From Anisodus tanguticus (lineage: Eukaryota; Streptophyta; Magnoliopsida; Solanales; Solanaceae), in contig CM067543.1 in assembly GCA_034509755.1 (NCBI GenBank), forward strand, positions 15,500,954-15,564,953: 64,000 nucleotides of DNA. Direction: 5' to 3'. Every line of letters starts with the position of its first letter. Positions within the stretch are counted from its first letter, which is position 1. The notes beneath the pieces are model-generated. The model saw nothing but the letters and a program-made list of their open reading frames with translations, was not told the DNA's origin and made no database searches. Shown here in pieces: positions 21,541 to 31,035 of the stretch. A program made the position numbers and the translations under genes.

Positions 21541-22680
21541 CCGAAGTGAGCTTCTCTTTTAAACACTCAAAAACTTTGAGACATGCCTCATCAAACACGA
21601 ACTTGGTCTCCTTTTCCAATAATTTTCGCAAGGGATTTTCCACCTTAGAGAAGTCTCTGATAAACCTTCTATAAAAACCGACATGGCCTAGAAAACGTCG
21701 GACGCCTTTGATGGAGATGGGTGGAGGAAGCTTAACAATTACCTATACTTTGGCTTGATCAACCTCTATGCCCTTTTCTAAAATTTTGTGCCCAAGAACA
21801 ATTCATTCCTTGACCATAAAATGATTTTTCCCCAATTGAGCACCAAGTTGATCTCTTTACAACCTTTCAACACCCGAGCTAAATTCTCTAGACAAGCATC
21901 AAAAGAGTTTCCAACCACGGAAAAGTCATTCATGAAGATTTCAATGAATTCCTGTACCATGTTGGAAAAGATAGACATCATGCACCTTTGGAAAGTGGAG
22001 GGAGCATTGCATAAACCAAAGGGCATTCTTTTAAATTCAAAGGTACCATAAGGGCATATGAAGGTGGTTTTATCTTGATCCTCATGAGCAATAACGATTT
22101 GGTTATAACCCAAATAACCATCTAGAAAGAAATAGAAGAACCTCCCCGCGAGTCTATCAAGCATTTTATCCATGAACGGCATTGGAAAGTGATCCCTCAT
22201 TGTCTAATGGTTCAATTTTTGTTGTCCATACACAATCTCAAACTGGTAACTGTACAAGTTGGTATCAATTAATTCTTCTCATTAGGCACCATGGTAATAC
22301 CACCTTTCTTTAGCACATGTCGTACTGGGTTCACCCATTCACTATCCACTATAGGGTACACCACATCGGCATCCAACCATTTGATTATCTCTTTTTTCAC
22401 AACCTCATGCATAAAAGGATTCAACCTCCTTTCATACTCAATACTAGGAATACATTTTTCAAGCTTGATTTTATGGGTGCAAATAACGGGAGGAATTTCT
22501 CGAATATCCGCAATTGACCATCCAATGCCCTTTTTATACCTCTTTAAAATTGCCAATAATCTTTCACATTGCTCTTCCATCAACCTGTTTGAAATTATAA
22601 TGGGCAAGGTGTTGTTTGGACCAAGAAACTCGTACCTAAAATGTGAAGGAAGAGGTTTGAGCTCCATGGTAGGTAGTTCA
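21541..22680 (-). pseudogene. Element C reverse transcriptase, active-site FMND
   Basis: The entry segment lies at 22667-22272 (MELKPLPSHFRYEFLGPN, IGWSIADIREIPPVICTHKI). The palm is open from 22200 to 21781: FLDGYLGYNQI keeps the first catalytic Asp (about 22120-22122), then PYGTFEFKRMPFGLCNAPST, then IFMNDFSVVG. The first Asp of the usual FMDD pair is Asn (21928-21930); the second is kept (21925-21927). A stop near 22203 breaks the frame between the two halves. Athila-type RTs have this FMDDFSV form, so D-to-N is a real lesion. Confidence 0.87.
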
Positions 22681-23490
22681 ATGATTGGTGGTTTAGCGGG
22701 AGGAGATGCTCAATTTTCTACGTCAAGATCAAGCTTCTTGGGGTTGTAGTTGTATGACCCCAATCCAACCAAGGCATTCACTGTCTCCTCAAATTCTTCA
22801 TAGTTCTCCCTATCATAATTCATCAACACCATCGCCAACATACTCATTTGCGATAGTAGTCTCTATGGATTCATCTATAGTATCAATAACTGACACCACA
22901 CTCATGTCTGACGGTTGTTTCAATGACTTGCAAATATGGAATGTGATCTCTTTATTGTTCATCCATAATTTTAGGTCACCCCTCTCAACATCAACAAGAT
23001 CTCACCCCGTGTCTAAGAATGGTCATCCAAATATTATGGGAACTTTAAAATACACCTCACAATCCAAAATGACAAAGTCAGCTGGAAATGTAAATATATC
23101 CATACGAACAAGGACACCAAAAAGAATACCAACCAACTTTTTTACGGTACGATCCGTCATAAAAAAACCTCATAATTGTAGGACGGGTAGTTCCCAAACC
23201 CAAGTTGTTGAAAATCGCAAGTGGTATCAAATTGATGCTTGCACCAATATCACAAAAGGCTTTTGCAAACTTATAAGCCCCAATGGTGCATGCAATAGTG
23301 AATGCTCCAGGTTCCTCATTCTTTTGAACTAGTGCCTTGGTGACAATTTCACTACAATGATGAGTCACATACGTCATCTCAAAGCTTGATTGCCATTTCT
23401 TGTTAACAAGATCTTTCATAAACTTTGCATAGCCCGACATTTGTTCAAGGGCTTCAACCAATAGAATGTTAATAGAGAGTTTATTCATTT
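22681..23490 (-). pseudogene. Element C aspartic protease and linker
   Basis: From 23488 the protein matches the protease region of element B almost residue by residue: MNKLSINILLVEALEQMSGY, then AFCDIGASINLIPLAIFNNL with catalytic Asp at 23249-23251. A frameshift falls near 23160, and the C-terminal half (linker ENYEEFEETVNALVG near 22780) continues in other frames to the RT entry. It would mature the polyprotein if intact. Confidence 0.82.
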
Positions 23491-25043
23491 TTTAAATAAT
23501 CTTAATAAACTTCCCATCATCCTTTCTCTTGTATAGCCTTTGAGGAAACGGAGGTAGTGGCTTTGGAATTTGTGTCATCACTTCCGAGGTTTCATCTTCT
23601 GCAAGTTCTTCTTCAATGACAATGGACTTTTCAATACTAGCCTGATTTTTCTTAGTAATACTCTCTTTATCAACCACTATAGGTTCAACAATAGGTGCTT
23701 CATCATCAACAACCTCTTCTTCATTCACCAACTTATCTCAGCCAAGTACCTTTCAACTCCTAGTTGTAATGGATTTACATGCATGATCACCATTATTTCT
23801 TGGATTCGCCACCGTGTCACAAGGGAGTGTACCTTTTTGCCTTTAGTTGAGGGTAGCCGAAATTTGGCTAAGTTGGGACTCTAATTTCTTAATAGAAGTG
23901 GAATGAGAACTCACCACTTGCCCTATAGTACTTATGTCATCCCTAATACTATTCATATAATCTTTCACCTCTTTGATGAAGGTGTCGGTTGATTCAACTT
24001 TGCATAATACTTTGGAGAGCATATCTTCGATCTTGGAACTAGCAGGGTCACTAGTGGATGGTTGGTTCGATATTTTGTTGGCTACTCTTTGATGGAACAT
24101 AGATATTGTTGCTTCGATGATTGTTGTAATTATTGTTGTTGTAATCCCCTTGGTTTTGTTCCCCCAATTCGAGCCTCCTTACTTATTGTTCCAACCTTGA
24201 TTCCCTTGGCCTTGCCTCCAAGTTCCTTAGTTAGGACCTTGGTAGTTAGGACGGGAACCCCCCTCCTCCTATTTGATTATTCACAAAATGAGCTTTTTCA
24301 TAAAAAATTATGTAGCATTGTTCATCTGGTGAGCCCCCTTCACAAGACCCAACCACATTAACCTTCTTAGATCCCGCTCCCATGACATATTTCATAAGAA
24401 AATCCATTTGCGTGATCAATTTCACCATTGTTTCATCTCTCTCTTCCTCCCTCCTAATCGCCTCTCTAAACAACAAAGATTTGGAAGAACTTCCTCTAAC
24501 CACTTCCGTTTCTCTAGTATGCCAAGCTTCATTTGTTTCAGTTAGCTTGTCAAGTAGAGCACTCACCACGTCGTATGAATTATCCATGATGGACCCCTCC
24601 GTTATATTGTTCTCCACCGACTTGTTGACCGATTCTAGTGACCTATAGAATGTTTGGAGAAGCACAGTATCTGGCAGCCCATGCTTTGGACAACTTTTAT
24701 CCTTTTTTATAAACTGAATCCAAGCCTCATGAAGTGTCTTATTAGGAAGTTGACGAAAGTTGTTGATTTCATCACGGAGTTGCAATATTCGAGATAGAGA
24801 GAAATACTTTTTGAGGAATGTATTAGTCAATTCCGCCCATGTGTTGATCGAACAGACCGGAAGATCATCAAACCAAGTGGTGACCTCTCCCGTGAGAGAG
24901 AATGGGAAGAGCCTCAATTTGATAGCCTCACTTTAGACATTGGGTTGATGGTTGGTAGCGCACACCTCAAGAAAATCCTGAAGGTGCCTATTTGGGTCAT
25001 CAGTTGCAAGACCACCAAATAAGCCCTTGGTGCTGAGTAGGTG
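23491..25043 (-). pseudogene. Element C gag, main part
   Basis: Starting at the F junction (25043) the reading gives LLSTKGLFGGLATDDPNRHL, then a stop near 24935. The capsid core is open from 24917 to 24249: LFPFSLTGEVTTWFDDLP, TWAELTNTFLKKYFS, LHEAWIQFIKKDKSCPKHGL, FYRSLESVNKSVENN. An Asn/Gly-rich stretch (24240-24080), a Ser-rich segment with QVVSSHSTSIKKLESQLSQI (24100-23846) and an acidic segment (23731-23495) follow. No zinc knuckle is seen. The N-terminal 40 or so residues lie across element F at 30808-30923. Confidence 0.85.
25039..25043. repeat. Left TSD of element F (AGGTG)
   Basis: AGGTG immediately precedes the F LTR start TGATGTAAAG and recurs right after the F LTR end at 30808-30812. 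The uninterrupted gag sequence in element B shows one copy, which confirms duplication on insertion. Confidence 0.93.
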
Positions 25044-25378
25044 TGATGTAAAGAAGGTTGTGAGCTTAAGTGTCCAACATGAGCCATGAGGTGATTTTCT
25101 GGAAGTGCCGAAGATTGCCAATCGTCCTATGGTGATATGCTTAATGTGGAATGGAGTGTGGACTGGAGTTGAAGAAAAGACTTGAAGATCCAAGAAGTGC
25201 CATTAATTTTCGGCTTTTATGTAGGTCTTGCCGATACCATTTTTTAGCTTGCTTTTAATTTCTAGCTTAATTACTAGTTTCCCTTTAAGCTAAATTACTA
25301 GGCCTTGTAATAAAAGGGATGACTAAGCCAAGAACCATCTAGAAAGAGAAGCTTCCAACGTCTTCCAAGGAGGTAATT

Positions 25379-25398
25379 CATGAACTAGCTAGTTCATG
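25379..25398. promoter_or_regulatory. 20-bp perfect palindrome in the U3 of element F
   Basis: CATGAACTAG followed by its exact reverse complement CTAGTTCATG, about 200 bp upstream of the TATA box. The same palindrome is intact in the 3' LTR at 29833-29852, while surrounding sequence differs. A dimeric protein-binding site is possible; this is inference. Confidence 0.7.
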
Positions 25399-25600
25399 CA
25401 CTTATCTACATGGATGACATATAAGGTTGGCTTAGAGAATATGAAGGGTTGGTCGAGCATCTCCCCCATTCGGACGAGATACATGGATGACACAAAAGGG
25501 TGGCCTAGAGAACATGAAGGGTTGGTCGAGAATCTCACCCAATGACCAAGATACATGTTTGTGTCTACCTTGTTTCCTGTTCTAGAAGGTCTAGAACTAG

Positions 25601-25608
25601 TATAAATA
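25601..25608 (+). promoter_or_regulatory. TATA box of the F LTR
   Basis: TATAAATA followed by GG. The equivalent in the 3' LTR is at 30065-30072. It is a good match to a plant TATA box in the position expected for an LTR promoter; the start site itself is not determinable. Confidence 0.7.
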
Positions 25609-26799
25609 GGAGATGTAATTGATGTAAGGGGACATTTAAGTTTTATGAAATATATTTGAGTTTACTCAAACTTTCTAAGTTTTCAACTTTTGTGTTGTTA
25701 TCTTAGTCGGACCTTTTGTGGTACAAACCCCAGTCCTTTTGTAGGTCACCCCTTGGTCCTTTTGTGGTCCAAACCCTCGGTGTAAGTCTAGTTAAAACTT
25801 TTGTGATCTAACTACACCCAAAGCAAGGTTCTATCTAGTTACTTGTTACAAACACAATGAAGGTCTTCTCGGCCTACATTACCTTACCTGCACACGAATT
25901 TGTTTATCAATTTTGTGCCCCATCCTTGTCCAAACTACCTAATTCCTTGCACCACAATACACTCCAACACTTCCCCAACTCACACACCAAAGGTCGTCAA
26001 CTGACTCCCTACACAAACACCCGAAACCCCAACTAATTCCCCACCATCCCGATCTCACTTTTGTGTTGTTATCTTAGTCGGACCTTTATGAAATATATTT
26101 GAGTTTACTCGAACTTGCTAAGTTTTCAACTTATGTGTTTTTATCTTAGTCGGACCTTTTGTGGTCCAACCCTTGGTCCTTTTATCGTCCAAACCCCGGT
26201 CCTTTTGTGGGCCATCCCTTGGTCTTTTTGTCGTCCAAACACTCAGTGTAAGTCTGGTTAGAAATTCTGAGATCTAACTACACCCAAGCCAAGGTTCTAT
26301 TCGGTTACTTTTTACAAACACATTGAAGGTATTCTCGGCCTACATTACCTTACCCCCACACAAATATGTTTATCAATTTGTGCCCCGTCCTTGTCCAAAC
26401 TGCCTAATTCCTTGCATCTCAATACACTCCAACATTCCCCAACTCATACCTAAAATGTCGTCAACCGACTCCTCCCATAAACACCCGAAACCCCAACCAA
26501 TTCCCCACCGTCCTGACCGCACCCCTATTCGCCAACCTTACTGTCCTGTCCAGTTTCCGCCATCTTACCACCACCCAACCACCAAATACCAACCACCAAC
26601 ATAACCTACAATGTGTCTAGTTCATCCCCTCCAAGCTCCTTGGCCCAACACCCTCCAAATTCACCCGCACACCCCCCTACAAAACACATACTGCTCGGAA
26701 ACCCGCCAACCTCCATTTGACCCTATTTTCGTATCCACCCAGTCCCAATCCTACTCCGACCCACCTAACCATACAATACCCTCCTTATATAGATCAATT

Positions 26800-26811
26800 T
26801 GGTATCAGAGC
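26800..26811 (+). promoter_or_regulatory. Primer binding site of element F, tRNA-iMet
   Basis: TGGTATCAGAGC, an exact complement of the 3' end of plant initiator tRNA-Met, three bases after the 5' LTR end. Confidence 0.95.
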
Positions 26812-26840
26812 AAGGCTTTTCCATCCCACGCCTTGACGCT

Positions 26841-27892
26841 ATGGCTAACATGAATGAATAAATTTGGCGGACTATAAGTGACCTTATTGCGGAACAAATT
26901 CAACTCTTGAGAAGAGATTTTGCGGAACGTGCCATGATTAATGATGTTGAGTCCGGGGAGGAGGTTTCACAAAACAACCCAAGGCATGAAAGGAAAGATG
27001 TCCAAGAGAACCTGAGACATGAAAGGGAAGATGACTGAAGCCTACGTGTTGACCTTCCAACCTTTGAAGGAAATATGGACTCGGGAGAGTTTCTTGAATG
27101 GTTATGGGCCATTGAGAGGATTTTTTAATACAAGCAATATGATGACCACAAGTTTTTTAAGGTTGCTACATTGAAGTTGAAGGAATTCACTTCTGTGTGG
27201 TATGAAAACCTCAAAACAAGCCAGAGGAAGAATGGAAAGACCAAGATTGAATCTTGGGAGAAACTAAAGAAACATTTGAAGAAGAAGTTCTTGCCAAGGG
27301 AGTATGAACAAGACCTATACTTCAAGCTTACCAAACTTCGTCAGGGAGTTCTTGAAGTTGAGGAATACGTTCGAGAGTTCGAGAAAGTCACCATGCTTTG
27401 TGACTTAGAAGAAAAGAAGGCTCAAAGGATTGCACGATTCATTAAAGGCTTAAACGTGGTGATTCAAGAAAAGGTTAAAGTTGCAACATACAACACATTT
27501 AAAGATGTCTGTCACTTATCTCTCAAGTTTGAAAAACAACAAAAGACAGGTACCCCAAAACCTATGTAAAGCCTAGTAATGTCAAAGAAAATGGCAGTAC
27601 CTCTTTTTCTAACCCATTGTATAGCCAAGAAAGTGTAGAGAAAGATAAAGGAAATAAGGTAGAGGTTACAAATGGGGTAGATAGAAGTAGAAAAAGGTGT
27701 TTTAAATGTCAAGGATTAGGACACTTTGCAAATGAATGTCCTAAACCTCGGGTAATGACTATTAAAGAATATCAAGAGTATGGGGATTACTTTGTTATTG
27801 AAGAACTCGAAGTCGACAAGGTCCTTAAGGAGGATGTTGATCTTGCGGAGAAGGGTGAAAGTTTAGTACTCCAATATGTGTTGACTGTTTAA
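26841..27892 (+). pseudogene. Element F gag with CCHC zinc knuckle
   Basis: The ATG at 26841 is followed by an early stop near 26859, and stops also fall near 27037 and 27127. The capsid core is open in 27171-27566: LKEFTSVWYENLKTSQRKNG, KKHLKKKFLPREYEQDLY, LRQGVLEVEEYVREFEKV. It belongs to the Retrotrans_gag family in chromovirus form. The nucleocapsid knuckle CFKCQGLGHFANEC is perfect at 27698-27739 (C-X2-C-X4-H-X4-C). The frame from 27617 to 27889 then runs through an acidic tail toward the protease. Confidence 0.87.
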
Positions 27893-28432
27893 CTTGAAGA
27901 ACATGAGGAGACACAAAGAGAGCAACTATTTTACACTCGATGCAAGGTAAATGACAAGGTATGTAATATGGTCATTGATTGAGGAAGCTATGCCAATATG
28001 GCCTCCGTGGAAATGGTGGACAAATTGAAACTACCTACCCACAGCCATTCTAAGACATATGCTCTCCAATGGTTGAACAAAGACAAAGGGCTAAAGGTAA
28101 TGAAACAAACTCTTGTTAGTTTTCGGGTTGGTAAGTATGAAAATGAGATGTTGTGTGACATCCTACCTATGGATGCTTGCCATATTTTATTGGCTCGATC
28201 ATGTCAATTTGATAGGAAAGTGCAACATGATGGAGAAAAGAATATCTATTATTTTCAAAAGGATGATAAGAAGCTCCGGTTGATACCATTGTCACCTAGT
28301 GACGTGAAGAAAATGAAGATCCAAAATGCCAAAAAATGCAAGGAAACGTCTGAGGCCCTCTTGCTTAATGCATCGGAGATAGAAGAAGAATTGAAGAAGG
28401 GGAGTTCTATAGGTGTATTGGTGCGCGAGTAG
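27893..28432 (+). pseudogene. Element F aspartic protease, stop codon inside the active-site triad
   Basis: The frame of the preceding acidic segment ends at 27889-27891 and the protein continues EEHEETQREQLFYTRCKVN to the active site VID-stop-GSYANMAS. The Asp (27977-27979) is present, but the next codon, normally Gly, is TGA (27980-27982). The rest is open from 27998 to 28429 (VEMVDKLKLPTHSHSKTYAL, LCDILPMDACHILLARSCQF), covering the usual C-terminal half with the hydrophobic ILL segment. A single point change explains the stop. Confidence 0.85.
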
Positions 28433-28969
28433 AAGAAGAGTCTTGTGGGAGATATGGTTGAAGATGCCGACTCGAAGGAACTCTTGAAAAAATTTGAAGA
28501 TGTGATTCCGGATGATCTTGCACCCGGATTACCACCAATTAGAACCTATAGATACCATCTGGCAGAGGCTAAGGAGTTGTAAGAACAAATACAAGAATTA
28601 CTAGACAAAGTCTTTGTCCGAGAGAACCTTTGTCCATGTGCGGTACCCGCCTTGTTGGTACCAATGAAAGATGGAACTTGGCGCATGAGTATTGATAGCC
28701 GAGCGTTCAAAAACATCACCGTGAAGTATAGGTTTCCTATGCCAATATTGGATGATCTTTGGGATGAATTGAGTGAGGCCAAGTTGTTCTCCAAGATAGA
28801 TTTGAGGAGTGGCTACCATCAAATGAGGATACGAGAAGAAGGTGAATGGAAGATAGCTTCCAAAACCAAGTATGGCTTGTACGAATGGCTTGTGATGCCA
28901 TTTGGATAGTGGAATGCTCCTATATCTTTCATGAGGCTCATACACGAGGTGCTACGACCATTCATGGGG
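28433..28969 (+). pseudogene. Element F reverse transcriptase, N-terminal half
   Basis: KKFEDVIPDDLAPGLPPIR leads into the fingers. The open stretch 28652-28906 reads LVPMKDGTWRMSIDSRAFKN, ITVKYRFPMPILDDLWDELS, KLFSKIDLRSGYHQMRIREE, GLYEWLVMPFG. The first catalytic Asp in KIDLRSGYHQ is kept. After a stop at 28907 the frame continues to FMRLIHEVLRPFMG and ends abruptly at about 28969, exactly where the strand carrying the catalytic Asp pair should follow. That core is deleted. Confidence 0.88.
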
Positions 28970-29495
28970 TATATAGTATCATCCGAGGGCATTAATGTGG
29001 ATCCATCCAAGATGGAAACTATCCGGAGTTTGGCTTGAGCCTATGAATGTAAGTGAGGTAAGACGTTTCCATGGTTTGGCTCATCATTTCATTCAACATT
29101 GTTGTACCCTTGTTGCCCCTATCATTGAACTAATGTGAAATGGTGAGTTAAAATGGTCCCAATGAGCATAAAGAACTTTGGAAACCTTGAAGGGAAGGAT
29201 ATGTGAAGCACCTGCTCTAGACCATGAGAAACTATTTGAAATTGAGTGTGATGCTAGTGGAATTGGTGTTGGTGCCGTCTTGAATCAATACAAAAGATCC
29301 ATTGCTTTCTCTAGTGAAAAATTGGGTGGTGCACGGCTCAACCATTCTACTTATGACAAAGAATATTGTGAGATCCTTAGTCCGATGGGGAAATTATTTG
29401 AAGTCAAAACCCTTTTTCTGTATTTTGGATCGTTTGGTTTGGCCATACATAGATGACGAGAATTTGAGGGCAAATTTTGTTAAAGAATGGGAGTA
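28970..29495 (+). pseudogene. Element F RT tail and RNase H fragment, integrase absent
   Basis: The reading resumes with YIVSSEGINVDPSKMETIRS, a segment normally far downstream of the active site. The RNase H start follows at 29178-29400: APALDHEKLFEIECDASGIG, VGAVLNQYKRSIAFSSEKLG, with ECDASGIG keeping the first RNase H Asp. From about 29395 the sequence departs from RNase H and reaches the 3' LTR at 29496, so the remainder of RNase H and the whole integrase are missing. Confidence 0.83.
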
Positions 29496-30807
29496 TGATT
29501 TAAAGAAGGCTGTGAGATTAAGTGTCCAACATGAACCACAAGATGATTTGCTAGGAGTGCCGAATATTGCCAATCGTCCTATGTTGATATGCTTAATGTG
29601 GAATGGAGTGTGGAGTGAAGTTGAAGAAAATATTTGAAGATCCAAGAAGTGCCATTAATTTTTGCCTTTTATGTAAGTCTTGGCCGAGATAATTTATTAA
29701 CTTACTTTTAATTTCTAGCTTAATTACTAGTTTCCCTTTAAGCTTAATTACTAGGCCTTGTAATAAAATAGGATGACTAATCCGAGAACCATCTAGAAAG
29801 AGAAGCTTCCAACGTCTACCAAGGAGGTAATTCATGAACTAGCTAGTTCATGCACTTATCTACATGGATGACACAAAAGGTTGGCCTAGAGAACATGAAG
29901 GGTTGGTCAAGAATCCCTCCCCCCCCCCCCATTCGACTAAGATGCATGGATGACACAAAAGGGTGGCCTAGAGAATATGAAGGGTTGGTCGAGCATTTCC
30001 CCTATTCGGCCAAGATAGATGTTTGTGTCTTTCTTGTTTCTTCTTCAAGAAGGTCTAGAACTAGTATAAATAGGAGTGTAATTGATGTAAGGAGACATTG
30101 AAGTTTTATGAAATATATTTGAGTTTACTTAAACTTGCTAAGTTTTCAACTTTTGTGTTGTTATCTTAGTCAGACCTTTTGTGGTCCGAACCCCGGTCCT
30201 TTTGTGGGCCACCCTTTGGTCCTTTCTAGGTCCAAACCCTCGGTGTAAATCTAGTTAGAACTTTTGTGATCTAACTAAACCCAAGACAAGGTTCTATCCG
30301 ATTACTTGTTACAAACACATTGAAGGTCTTTTTGGCCTACATTACCTTACCCCCACACGAATTTGTTTATCAATTTCGTGCCCCGTCCTTGTCCAAACTG
30401 CTCCAAACTGCCTAATTCCTTGTACCCCAATACACTCCAACACTTCCCCAACTCACACCCTAAAGGTCATCAACCGACTCCTTCCACAAACACCCGAAAC
30501 CCCCAACCAATTCCCCACCGTCCCGATCGCACTCCTATTTCGCCAACCTTACTATTCCGACTATTTTCCGCCACCTTACCACCACCCAACCACCAAATAC
30601 CAACCACCAACATAACTTACAACTTGTCTCGTTCATCCCCTCTAAACGCCGTAGCCAAACACCCTCCAAATTCACCCGCACACCCCCACCAAACACACAC
30701 TGCCCAAAAAACCCGCCAACCTCCATTTGACCACCATTTTCATATCCACCCGGGCCCAATCCAACATCGACCCACCTAACCATACAATCCCCTCCTTATA
30801 TACATCA
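29496..30807 (+). repeat. 3' LTR of element F
   Basis: Starts TGATTTAAAGAAGG, ends TATATACATCA. Lacks the large duplication of the 5' LTR but keeps the palindrome (29833-29852), the 72-bp-type tandem repeat (29861 and 29943), and TATAAATA (30065). A run of 12 C lies at 29919-29930. Confidence 0.9.
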
Positions 30808-30812
30808 AGGTG
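30808..30812. repeat. Right TSD of element F (AGGTG)
   Basis: Identical to 25039-25043. Confidence 0.93.
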
Positions 30813-30923
30813 TAATAGAGTGGTGTTGAGGTGGAAACTTGCATTTTCTTGAAGTGGTAGGGGTTGAATAGCGGCAGTTCGTGCCCCCACGAGTTCATTA
30901 TACGAATCGGAGTCTGAAGCCAT
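30808..30923 (-). pseudogene. Element C gag, N-terminal piece right of element F
   Basis: The ATG at 30923-30921 opens MASDSDSYNELVGARTAAIQ and PLPLQENASFHLNTTLLHLD, the same gag start as in element B (9884). It meets the F 3' LTR at 30807 and continues beyond F at 25043. This start is preferred over an upstream in-frame Met at about 30959 because both Athila copies share it and B has no such extension. No stop occurs in this piece. Confidence 0.87.
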
Positions 30924-31012
30924 CACACCTACACAACAATAAACAACAAAAAGAGTCATATTAGAAATATAGACTAAAGGTGTACACTAATTTGAAAATT
31001 TCTAAACCGTAT

Positions 31013-31030
31013 TCCCCGGCAACAACGCCA
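31013..31030 (-). promoter_or_regulatory. Primer binding site of element C, tRNA-Asp type
   Basis: The minus strand reads TGGCGTTGTTGCCGGGGA, complementary to the 3' end of tRNA-Asp with two mismatches, separated from the LTR end by five bases. Confidence 0.88.
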
Positions 31031-31035
31031 AAATT

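Larger units (their letters stand above)
25044..26796 (+). repeat. 5' LTR of element F, with an internal ~443-bp tandem duplication
   Basis: Begins TGATGTAAAGAAGG, ends TATATAGATCA just before the PBS. It is 1,753 bp versus 1,312 bp for the 3' LTR. The excess is explained by a duplicated block: the sequence starting TTTATGAAATATATTTGAG at 25642 recurs at 26085. A smaller 72-bp tandem repeat (ACATGGATGACA at 25408 and 25480) is shared with the 3' LTR. Confidence 0.9.
25044..30807 (+). mobile_element. Element F: CRM-like Ty3/gypsy chromovirus, deletion derivative, inserted in gag of element C
   Basis: Complete ends: 5' LTR 25044-26796, tRNA-iMet PBS 26800-26811, gag from 26841, protease, partial RT, partial RNase H, 3' LTR 29496-30807, TSD AGGTG on both sides. 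LTR termini TGATGT and ACATCA are inverted. CRM affinity is inferred from the RT wording (MSIDSRAFKNITVKYRFPMP, YGLYEWLVMPFG). The RT core with its Asp pair, part of RNase H and all of integrase are deleted, so it depended on other copies or was deleted after insertion. Confidence 0.9.

Noticed and set aside
22291..23332. Plus-strand open frames of 152 and 208 codons
   Set aside because: Antisense to the RT entry and protease of element C, which show clear motifs on the minus strand.
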